Source: Symbiodinium natans (lineage: Eukaryota; Sar; Dinophyceae; Suessiales; Symbiodiniaceae). From it: a stretch of 29,544 bases of DNA. The stretch spans positions 1-29,544 of the forward strand of contig CAJNDS010001188.1 in assembly GCA_905221605.1 (NCBI GenBank), in the 5' to 3' direction. Below the pieces are notes generated by a model. It had not been told where the DNA came from. It made no database searches and worked only from the letters and a program-made list of their open reading frames with translations. Positions 1-7,679 of this stretch are shown piece after piece. Within the stretch, counting starts at the first letter, position 1, and every line of letters begins with the position of its first letter. Made by a program: the position numbers and the translations under genes.

Positions 1-6
1 TGCTGA
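1..6 (+). CDS. 3' end of a preceding gene copy (last Cys codon and stop)
   Basis: The window opens with TGC TGA, identical to the last codon and stop of the six complete copies downstream (for example 3579-3584). It is therefore the extreme 3' end of another array member lying to the left of the window. The following bases match the standard spacer. Only two codons are visible, so the call rests on synteny with the other units. Confidence 0.75.
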   Translation, partial: C

Positions 7-714
7 GCGAGGCTTGTGTCTGCCACTTCTTCGGACTGGCTTTCTGCAGTTTTTCTGCAGAGCTGCGGCATTTACCCGGTGAAAGGGTGTTTTGAGGCTC
101 CACAGCAAGCCATAGTTTGGTTTGGCCTCGCATATCAACCTTTCCAAAACAGTACTTTCAATGCTCCACTTGCTTGGCAGAAGTTTCAACTCCGCAGTTT
201 CAAAAATCTTGCAGCATCCTGCCTGGTATCCCCGCAGATGCCAGCAGGGATCTGCAGTGTTGTTCCGGTCCCAGTTCCGCAAAAGAAGTGCCAACCGCGC
301 GAGGTTTTGCTACAGCGACATCCGAGTCTTGAAGCGTTGCCTGTTTGTTCATTTTGCTGCCATCGTGCGATCTGCTCATCCTCAACAGGCTGGTTGTATG
401 TAGTTGTATGTAGTTGTAGTCTTTCAGCCCCTGGGTTCGCACGTTGCAGCATGAACCTGGAGAGCAGCGTGCTAGCGTGTGCTAGCTGTGTTGGCAGCCA
501 TGTCAGAGCGTTTTCACTTCAGCAGGAGACTTAACGGACTCAACGCTGGAAGTCAACATTACCTCCAGCCTGGCATTTCCAGGCCCAATTCACGATTTGC
601 TGGAATCTCGGTAGATGTGGTCGATCTCGTTCCGGCTCAGCCTGGCTCAAGAGCAAGATTGCTGTAGTCACCTTCCTCTCACCTACCGCCAATCCACCTT
701 GGATTGACATTGCC
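7..714 (+). promoter_or_regulatory. Intergenic spacer before copy 1 (3'UTR, promoter, 5'UTR)
   Basis: This 708-bp spacer must contain the 3' end of one transcript and the 5' signals of the next. Visible elements: a doubled TTTCTGCAG near 45-60; AAAAG at 281-285, the type of motif reported near dinoflagellate poly(A) sites; two TGTATGTAGT units (~396-415); a GTGCTAGC pair 10 bp apart (469-486), about 230 bp upstream of the ATG; an SL-like relict (632-651); and a pyrimidine-rich stretch with a possible trans-splice acceptor, TAG at 665-667. No TATA box is evident. Short open frames on both strands do not look coding. Confidence 0.55.
632..651 (+). other. Spliced-leader-like relict upstream of the start codon
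   Basis: CCG...GCC...TGGCTCAAG lies 64 nt before the ATG. TGGCTCAAG (643-651) equals the last nine bases of the conserved dinoflagellate spliced leader, and CCG and GCC occur in the same order as in its 5' part, with gaps. TGGCTCAAG recurs at 4221-4229, 10425-10433, 14462-14470, 18040-18048, 21632-21640 and 27844-27852, always 64 nt from the ATG. It could be a relict leader from an ancient retroposed mRNA, but chance similarity is possible and the gene's introns sit awkwardly with simple retroposition. Confidence 0.35.
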
Positions 715-3584
715 ATGAAGCCCTCGTGCGTTGTGGCCTTCTTGTTTGCTTTGGCTTTCAAGGCCGGTGTGTCTGCCGACACCCTTCGGGTCGACGCCGG
801 AACAGACGTCGCGGATGCCGGAGGAACGGAAACCGCGGAAGCGTGCCAGTCTGGGAGCCTGATCCAACGCCTGAGCTCATCCCATAAGGTGCTGTCCGAC
901 ACGGAGGCGATGCCAGCGGAGTCCCTCAAGACACCAGAGATCAAGGAGAAGAAGAAGAAGAAGATGATGAAGAAGCAAAAGTCGGACAAGAAACACGCGG
1001 ATTTCATGGCCTTTCTCGCCGAGGCAAAAAAGGATGGGCCTGGGCATCCCGAGGGCTCTGAGTGCGAGCCGGCAGGAGCTCTGCCTGCGTCACGCGTTGT
1101 GTGCGACTTTCGCATGCCGCCTCGGCCCAGTTCCTTTTGACTTGCTGCGCGTTGCACGTACCCCTGCCAGGAGCTCCGCTATTGGGCGAGAACAGGGCAA
1201 AGTTCGAGCTGCTTTCGCAGAAGGTCTCCGCCCTCGACCTGGACCCTGTCCTCGCCCGCCTTGTCAAGAAGAACGATTACGCGCCCAAGCTTGCGAAGAG
1301 GGCCGCTGATGAGTACCGGAAGTTCCTTGTCTTGATGGGCATGGGGGAGACACCGATCGCCTCCCATATGGTTCTCGACGCCTGGCATTCACACATCATG
1401 CCGCCAGTCCGAAATATTGGCGCACTTCTTGTTGTTTCTAGCACTTTCTAGCCGTCGCCAGGTGGGTGGCTCCATGTTTCAGTGGGAGTCGGGGCTCTGG
1501 TGTTTCTCCTGCTAGCAGGTGCCTGTAATTTCGCGCGAGACCAGGTACACGAAGATGTACGAGCGGGACTGCCAGGAGGTATTTGGCCACCAGCTGGAAC
1601 ATGACCCCCTTGGTCAGCAATTGGAAGAAAGTCGCCTGAAGCAGACGCAGCAGCAGATCTGTGATTACTTCGGCATGGTTGACCGACTTGTGTGGTCGGC
1701 AGCAAAGCCAGCTGCTCTCTCGGAGAGCAGGGACCCTTCTGACACAGCGGCCATCATGGATCAGTGGCTGGACCACATCAACGAGGAGGTTGAACTCCGC
1801 AAAGGTCTCCTGGCAGAGAACGTCCACGTGATGGTGGCTTCACAGCACACCAACACGGCCGTGACGCACACGGGCCTCGAGAACGCTCTGTCCTTCTTCC
1901 ACCACTACAGCCATGCCACCAGAGCCCGGAAGTTCCTGTCCGTGGACCACGAGGCCTTTGCCATCGAGATTGAGAAGGGCAAGCGCATGGGGGCCGACAT
2001 CTTCGAGGTGGACTCCGAGGGGAAGATTCTGGACGTGAAGATCTTCATGGCCACCCTTTTCAAGGACGTAGACGACCTCAACGACGCAGGGCTCGAGAAT
2101 CTCACCTTGCACTACACGGGCAACGGATCCATGGCCAGGAACACTTACCCCCTACAAGCCAGGATCTCAGTGGTGCTGTAGTGCAGAGTGTGAGACTGCA
2201 GCGAGTAGGAGCGCGTAACGGCGTAGCAGGGAAACGTAAGCCATCGTAAGCATAGCTAGAGCCCTTGAAGCTTGTGAAGGCTTCGCTGGAAGCTTCGCGC
2301 TGTCGGCTAGCGCAGATTTACAGTGAGAGAACGCTTAGGCGATGGTCCAAGTCGGGGAGGCAGGCGTCGCTTTGACCAAAGCCGCCATGGAGACGTGGAT
2401 GCTCAATTTCAACAACAACGCAGCTGAGAAGCACGACCTTCTGGCGGCCGACGTGCGCCTGACGCATATGTCGCAAGTGACCGATGCGCCTGAAACTCGT
2501 GACGGGAAGGCTGAAGTGATAGACTTCTTCCGCGACTTCGAAAATGCCACTGGGGCTCGAGAGTTCCTTTCCGTGGACGGAGGCGCCTTCATGATCGAGA
2601 ACAAGGGCAATAACCTCCACCCCCGGATGGGACTCTTGATTTTCGAGGTGAACCCCGAAGGCAAGATCCAAGACATCAAGATTTGGGTGGCCTCCCTGCA
2701 GGGGGACAGAGACGACTTGAGCGACAGCGGCCTGACTAGCGTCGCGCCGTCGCTACTGGACTCACGCGGAGAGGGGGCCTCGGTTTCGGGTGCCTTGGCC
2801 AGCCGCTTGCTGTATTTTTTTTTTTTTTTTCCGAGGGTGCTTCGTGTAGAGGCTTGGCGCTGTCTTGCGCATTCTTGCGGTCAGACTTGCTGTAGACTTG
2901 CGTTCAGAGTTCGGAGCTCCAGGCGCGACTGAGCCTGCTGTGTGCCAGCAATCCGGCAGCCGACCATCGCTGCAGCAGATGCAGCGGTTCAACGCGTCGG
3001 TTGAAAAGGTGAAAGCGCTGGACCTGGATGCTGTCGTGGCAGTTCTCGTGAAGAAGGACGGCTACTCGCCCACGAAGGCAGCAGAGCTCGCGGAGGAATA
3101 CCGCAAGTACCTGGCCCTGGTGAGCATCGGTCTCAGCCCCGTGCCGTCGAAGAAGGTGGATGATGCATGGCACGCCCACATCCTAAACACCAAAAAGTAC
3201 CAGGCAGACACCCGCGCTCTGTTGGGCCACTTCCTCCATCACGAGCCGGCGAACCTTCTCCTGGAGCAGCAGGGCCTCAAAGAGCAGAAATCGTCCATGG
3301 ACAACATGTTCTTGCGCACCAAGATGCAGCTCTGCGACTACTATGGCCGCGTCGATGAAGCGGCGTGGTCCAAGGAAGACGTTGCTCTTTGCGCTTCTCG
3401 CAGCTGCAAATCTGGCAACCTTTTTTGTGTGTTTTTTTTCTGTTTGTGAGTTCCTTTTTTGACAGAATCCGGTAGACTTGGTTGCTTTGCGTCCGTGTCA
3501 CCTGAGCTATCCCAGTTGTGCGGGTGCTCCTGCGGTTGCGGTTGCAGCTGTGGATGCGCATGCTCATGTGGGTGTTGTTGCTGA
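715..3584 (+). CDS. Array gene copy 1: secreted WHxH/SnoaL-like protein with Cys tail (6 exons)
   Basis: Preferred exons: 715-1054, 1171-1402, 1545-2172, 2339-2782, 2949-3414, 3466-3584, giving ~742 residues. Residues 1-21 look like a signal peptide (hydrophobic core, VSA before the cut). Residues 77-93 are Lys-rich. Domain A1 (~120-245) carries EYRKFL and DAWHSHI. SnoaL/NTF2-like domains B1 (~255-370, FEVDSEGKI) and B2 (~412-525, FEVNPEGKI) follow. Domain A2 (~555-690) has EYRKYL and DDAWHAHIL...GHFLHHEP. The tail (722-742) is nine C-[GSA] pairs plus CCC. The WHxHIL-T-Y-G-HH-P pattern resembles GRDP-like/DUF1399 proteins; SnoaL-like folds are often small-molecule enzymes or binding domains. 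Frame is kept across all joins. Exons 1, 5 and 6 are firm; the edges of exons 2/3, 3/4 and 4/5 are uncertain. Secretion and metal binding are inferred; the biochemical role is unknown. Two separate genes (exons 1-3 and 4-6) remain possible. Confidence 0.75.
1055..1170 (+). other. Intron 1 of copy 1 (GC-AG, or GA-AG from 1076)
   Basis: Joining G at 1054 to GA at 1171 keeps the frame (PEG then APLLGENRAKF). The donor GAGG|GCTCTG is GC-type and the acceptor is TGCCAG|G. An alternative donor at 1076 (GCAG|GAGCTC) is also in phase and lies in a 9-bp direct repeat, CAGGAGCTC, found at 1073-1081 and again at 1168-1176 over the acceptor. Copies 2 and 5 carry an 8-bp duplication inside, as expected of non-coding sequence. 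Confidence 0.7.
1403..1544 (+). other. Intron 2 of copy 1 (boundaries approximate)
   Basis: Domain A1 is interrupted after DAWHSHIM and resumes at TKMYERDCQEVFG. Aligning to A2 (HILNTKKY) favours a GC donor at 1403 and acceptor ACCAG|G at 1544, giving HIMPYTKMY with one extra residue. A GT donor at 1407 with acceptor GCAG|G at 1518 is also in frame but adds eight more residues. Copies vary here (CTTCTTGTTG, CTTTTTGTTG, CTTCTTCTTG). Confidence 0.55.
2173..2338 (+). other. Intron 3 of copy 1, or gap between two genes
   Basis: In-frame stops (TAG 2179-2181 and TAG 2336-2338) separate domains B1 and B2. A GT donor at 2173 with acceptor TTAG|GCG at 2338 joins them in phase; a GC donor at 2134 also works. 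Copy-to-copy indels and substitutions begin just after the TAG at 2179. An inverted pair GAAGCTT/AAGCTTC (2267-2273, 2290-2296) could form a short hairpin. If the stop is real, this is a ~157 bp gap before a separate gene starting at ATG 2342. Confidence 0.5.
2783..2948 (+). other. Intron 4 of copy 1 with variable poly-T tract (boundaries approximate)
   Basis: A phase-0 GT donor at 2783 (or 2741) and acceptor GCCAG|CAA at 2948 join B2 to A2. An AG|G acceptor at 2922 is another candidate with a phase-1 donor. A T run of 16 follows GCTGTA; among copies it is 14 to 17 long and is interrupted by A in copy 2, which fits intronic sequence. The frame stays open across the tract in several copies, but the translation there is a Phe run that changes with T number. 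Confidence 0.55.
3415..3465 (+). other. Intron 5 of copy 1, 51 nt, GC-AG
   Basis: Donor TCTG|GCAACC and acceptor TTTTGACAG|AATCC; phase 1, restoring a Glu codon. The interior is mostly T. Length varies among copies (51, 50, 45, 50, 51, 50 nt) while the flanking exons do not vary in length. Splicing here links domain A2 to the Cys-rich last exon. The conservation of exon 6 makes this the best-supported splice after intron 1. Confidence 0.7.
3466..3584 (+). CDS. Exon 6 of copy 1: cysteine-rich C-terminal tail
   Basis: This terminal exon has no start codon and is overlooked by ORF scans. It encodes SGRLGCFASVSPELSQL followed by nine Cys-[Gly/Ser/Ala] pairs and Cys-Cys-Cys, then TGA at 3582-3584. 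Twelve Cys in 21 residues suggests a thiolate metal-binding or heavily cross-linked tail; Gly/Cys-rich C-termini also occur in some GRDP-like proteins (general knowledge, not searched). Equivalent exons: 7040-7158, 13242-13360, 17285-17403, 20877-20995, 24452-24570. Between copies, changes are mostly synonymous or conservative and every Cys is kept. Confidence 0.75.
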
Positions 3585-4292
3585 GCGAGGCTTGTGTCTG
3601 CCACTTCTTCGGACTGGCTTTCTGCAGTTTTTCTGCAGAGCTGCGGCATTTACCCGGTGAAAGGGTGTTTTGAGGCTCCACAGCAAGCCATAGTTTGGTT
3701 TGGCCTCGCATATCAACCTTTCCAAAACAGTACTTTCAATGCTCCACTTGCTTGGCAGAAGTTTCAACTCCGCAGTTTCAAAAATCTTGCAGCATCCTGC
3801 CTGGTATCCCCGCAGATGCCAGCAGGGATCTGCAGTGTTGTTCCGGTCCCAGTTCCGCAAAAGAAGTGCCAACCGCGCGAGGTTTTGCTACAGCGACATC
3901 CGAGTCTTGAAGCGTTGCCTGTTTGTTCATTTTGCTGCCATCGTGCGATCTGCTCATCCTCAACAGGCTGGTTGTATGTAGTTGTATGTAGTTGTAGTCT
4001 TTCAGCCCCTGGGTTCGCACGTTGCAGCATGAACCTGGAGAGCAGCATGCTAGCGTGTGCTAGCTGTGTTGGCAGCCATGTCAGAGCGTTTTCACTTCAG
4101 CAGGAGACTTAACGGACTCAACGCTGGAAGTCAACATTACCTCCAGCCTGGCATTTCCAGGCCCAATTCACGATTTGCTGGAATCTCGGTAGATGTGGTC
4201 GATCTCGTTCCGGCTTAGCCTGGCTCAAGAGCAAGATTGCTGTAGTCACCTTCCTCTCACCTACCGCCAGTCCACCTTGGATTGACATTGCC
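3585..4292 (+). promoter_or_regulatory. Standard intergenic spacer between copies 1 and 2
   Basis: 708 bp, nearly identical to 7-714. Differences include CAGCATGCTAGC for CAGCGTGCTAGC, GGCTTAGCC for GGCTCAGCC within the SL-like site, and CAGTCCACC for CAATCCACC just before the ATG. It has the same AAAAG (3859-3863), paired GCTAGC and SL-like elements. No gene is visible on either strand. Confidence 0.55.
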
Positions 4293-7158
4293 ATGAAGCC
4301 CTCGTGCGTTGTGGCCTTCTTGTTTGCTTTGGCTTTCAAGGCCGGTGTGTCTGCCGACACCCTTCGGGTCGACGCCGGAACAGACGTCGCGGATGCCGGA
4401 GGAACGGAAACCGCGGAAGCGTGCCAGTCTGGGAGCCTGATCCAACGCCTGAGCTCATCCCATAAGGTGCTGTCCGACACGGAGGCGATGCCAGCGGAGT
4501 CCCTCAAGACACCAGAGATCAAGGAGAAGAAGAAGAAGAAGAAGAAGATGATGAAGAAGCAAAAGTCGGACAAGAAACACGCGGATTTCATGGCCTTTCT
4601 CGCCGAGGCAAAAAAGGATGGGCCTGGGCATCCCGAGGGCTCTGAGTGCGAGCCGGCAGGAGCTCTGCCTGCGTCACGCGTTGTGTGCGACTTTCTGACT
4701 TTCGCATGCCGCCTCGGCCCAGTTCCTTTTGACTTGCTGCGCGTTGCACGTACCCCTGCCAGGAGCTCCGCTATTGGGCGAGAACAGGGCAAAGTTCGAG
4801 CTGCTTTCGCAGAAGGTCTCCGCCCTCGACCTGGACCCTGTCCTCGCCCGCCTTGTCAAGAAGAACGATTACGCGCCCAAGCTTGCGAAGAGGGCCGCTG
4901 ATGAGTACCGGAAGTTCCTTGTCTTGATGGGCATGGGGGAGACACCGATCGCCTCCCATATGGTTCTCGACGCCTGGCATTCACACATCATGCCGCCAGT
5001 CCGAAATATTGGCGCACTTTTTGTTGTTTCTAGCACTTTCTAGCCGTCGCCAGGTGGGTGGCTCCATGTTTCAGTGGGAGTCGGGGCTCTGGTGTTTCTC
5101 CTGCTAGCAGGTGCCTGTAATTTCGCGCGAGACCAGGTACACGAAGATGTACGAGCGGGACTGCCAGGAGGTATTTGGCCACCAGCTGGAGCATGACCCC
5201 CTTGGTCAGCAATTGGAAGAAAGTCGCCTGAAGCAGACGCAGCAGCAGATCTGTGATTACTTCGGCATGGTTGACCGACTTGTGTGGTCGGCAGCAAAGC
5301 CAGCTGCTCTCTCGGAGAGCACGGACCCTTCTGACACAGCGGCCATCATGGATCAGTGGCTGGACCACATCAACGAGGAGGTTGAACTCCGCAAAGGTCT
5401 CCTGGCAGAGAACGTCCACGTGATGGTGGCTTCACAGCACACCAACACGGCCGTGACGCACACGGGCCTCGAGAACGCTCTGTCCTTCTTCCACCACTAC
5501 AGCCATGCCACCAGAGCCCGGAAGTTCCTGTCCGTGGACCACGAGGCCTTTGCCATCGAGATTGAGAAGGGCAAGCGCATGGGGGCCGACATCTTCGAGG
5601 TGGACTCCGAGGGGAAGATTCTGGACGTGAAGATCTTCATGGCCACCCTTTTCAAGGACGTAGACGACCTCAACGACGCAGGGCTCGAGAATCTCACCTT
5701 GCACTACACGGGCAACGGATCCATGGCCAGGAACACTTACCCCCTACAAGCCAGGATCTCAGTGGTGCTGTAGCGCAGAGTGCGACACGTAACGGCGTAG
5801 CAGGGAAACGTAAGCCATCGTAAGCATAGCTAGAGCCCTTGAAGCTTGTGAAGGCTTCGCTGGAAGCTTCGCGCTGTCGGCTAGCGCAGATTTGCAGTGA
5901 GAGAACGCTTAGGCGATGGTCCAAGTCGGGGAGGCAGGCGTCGCTTTGACCAAAGCCGCCATGGAGACGTGGATGCTCAATTTCAACAACAACGCAGCTG
6001 AGAAGCACGACCTTCTGGCGGCCGACGTGCGCCTGACGCATATGTCGCAAGTGACCGATGCGCCTGAAACTCGTGACGGGAAGGCTGAAGTGATAGACTT
6101 CTTCCGCGACTTCGAAAATGCCACTGGGGCTCGAGAGTTCCTTTCCGTGGACGGAGGCGCCTTCATGATCGAGAACAAGGGCAATAACCTCCACCCCCGG
6201 ATGGGACTCTTGATTTTCGAGGTGAACCCCGAAGGCAAGATCCAAGACATCAAGATTTGGGTGGCCTCCCTGCAGGGGGACAGAGACGACTTGAGCGACA
6301 GCGGCCTGACTAGCGTCGCGCCGTCGCTACTGGACTCACGCGGAGAGGGGGCCTCGGTTTCGGGTGCCTTGGCCAGCCGCTTGCTGTATTTATTTTTTTT
6401 TTTTTCCGAGGGTGCTTCGTGTAGAGGCTTGGCGCTGTCTTGCGCATTCTTGCGGTCAGACTTGCTGTAGACTTGCGTTCAGAGTTCGGAGCTCCAGGCG
6501 CGACTGAGCCTGCTGTGTGCCAGCAATCCGGCAGCCGACCATCGCTGCAGCAGATGCAGCGGTTCAACGCGTCGGTTGAAAAGGTGAAAGCGCTGGACCT
6601 GGATGCTGTCGTGGCAGTTCTCGTGAAGAAGGACGGCTACTCGCCCACGAAGGCAGCAGAGCTCGCGGAGGAATACCGCAAGTACCTGGCCCTGGTGAGC
6701 ATCGGTCTCAGCCCCGTGCCGTCGAAGAAGGTGGATGATGCATGGCACGCCCACATCCTAAACACCAAAAAGTACCAGGCAGACACCCGCGCTCTGTTGG
6801 GCCACTTCCTCCATCACGAGCCGGCGAACCTTCTCCTGGAGCAGCAGGGCCTCAAAGAGCAGAAATCGTCCATGGACAACATGTTCTTGCGCACCAAGAT
6901 GCAGCTCTGCGACTACTATGGCCGCGTCGATGAAGCGGCGTGGTCCAAGGAAGACGTTGCTCTTTGCGCTTCTCGCAGCTGCAAATCTGGCAACCTTTTT
7001 TGCGTTTTTTTTTCTGTTTGTGAGTTCCTTTTTTGACAGAATCCGGTAGACTTGGTTGCTTTGCGTCCGTGTCACCTGAGCTATCCCAGTTGTGCGGGTG
7101 CTCCTGCGGTTGCGGTTGCAGCTGTGGATGCGCATGCTCATGTGGGTGTTGTTGCTGA
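4293..7158 (+). CDS. Array gene copy 2: secreted WHxH/SnoaL-like protein with Cys tail
   Basis: Exons by homology with copy 1: 4293-4638, 4763-4994, 5137-5764, 5913-6356, 6524-6989, 7040-7158, ~744 residues. The domain order is the same. Exon 1 has two extra Lys codons (a run of seven Lys before MM instead of five). Intron 1 has an 8-bp tandem duplication (CTGACTTT), so the reading frame runs on into the intron further than in copy 1. Exon 3 reads SESTDPSD instead of SESRDPSD. Intron 3 carries a private deletion just after the in-frame TAG at 5771-5773. The poly-T tract of intron 4 is interrupted by an A, and intron 5 is 50 nt. Its 3' spacer contains the first large insert. It appears intact. 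Confidence 0.75.
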
Positions 7159-7569
7159 GCGAGGCTTGTGTCTGCCACTTCTTCGGACTGGCTTTCTGCA
7201 GTTTTTCTGCAGAGCTGCGGCATTTACCCGGTGAAAGGGTGTTTTGAGGCTCCACAGCAAGCCATAGTTTGGTTTGGCCTCGCATATCAACCTTTCAAAA
7301 ACAGTACTTTCAATGCTCCACTTGCTTGGCAGAAGTTTCAACTCCGCAGTTTCAAAAATCTTGCAGCATCCTGCCTGGCATCCCCGCAGATGCCAGCAGG
7401 GATCTGCAGTGTTGTTCCGGTCCCAGTTCCGCAAAAGAAGTGCCAACCGCGCGAGGTTTTGCTACAGCGACATCCGAGTCTTGAAGCATTGCCTGTTGGT
7501 TCATCTTGCTGCCATCGTGCGATCTGCTCATCCTCAACAGGCTGGTTGTATGTAGTTGTATGTAGTTGT
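7159..7569 (+). promoter_or_regulatory. Left part of spacer between copies 2 and 3, up to the insert
   Basis: Homologous to the first 411 bp of the standard spacer, ending in two TGTATGTAGT units and GTAGTTGT (7562-7569), where the insert begins. It carries substitutions (CCTTTCAAAAACAG, CTGGCATCCC, GAAGCATTGCC) shared only with the spacer left of the second insert. Confidence 0.6.
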
Positions 7570-7591
7570 GGGCATGGTCTTTTGGGCGGGC

Positions 7592-7670
7592 GGGCCCGTG
7601 GGCCCGTGGCCCGTGGGCCCGTGGGCCCGTGGGCCCGTGGGCCCGTGAGCCCGTGAGCCCGTGCACGGGC
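7592..7670. repeat. GGGCCCGT minisatellite with terminal palindrome (left end of insert 1)
   Basis: About nine units of the 8-bp GGGCCCGT, with variants GGCCCGT and GAGCCCGT. Each unit contains the self-complementary GGGCCC. The tract ends in the perfect 14-bp palindrome GCCCGTGCACGGGC (7657-7670). Confidence 0.9.
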
Positions 7671-7679
7671 CTGGACCTT

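Noticed and set aside
16-534. 172-codon + strand ORF in the spacer, repeated in several copies
   Set aside because: It has no recognisable domain, ends differently next to the inserts, and is broken in copy 3. Its apparent conservation is explained by array homogeneity.
540-1157. Minus-strand ORF of 205 codons opposite exon 1, recurring in each copy
   Set aside because: It is the antisense shadow of exon 1. Its length changes with the Lys repeat and its Phe run is the complement of that repeat.
2762-2992. Translation through the poly-T tract of intron 4 (Phe or Lys runs)
   Set aside because: T number varies from 14 to 17 and changes the frame between copies, so the tract is better read as intronic.
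7592-7670. Minus-strand Gly-Pro-His-like repeat protein across the GGGCCCGT tract
   Set aside because: It is a by-product of the 8-bp minisatellite, with no start context or conservation beyond the repeat.
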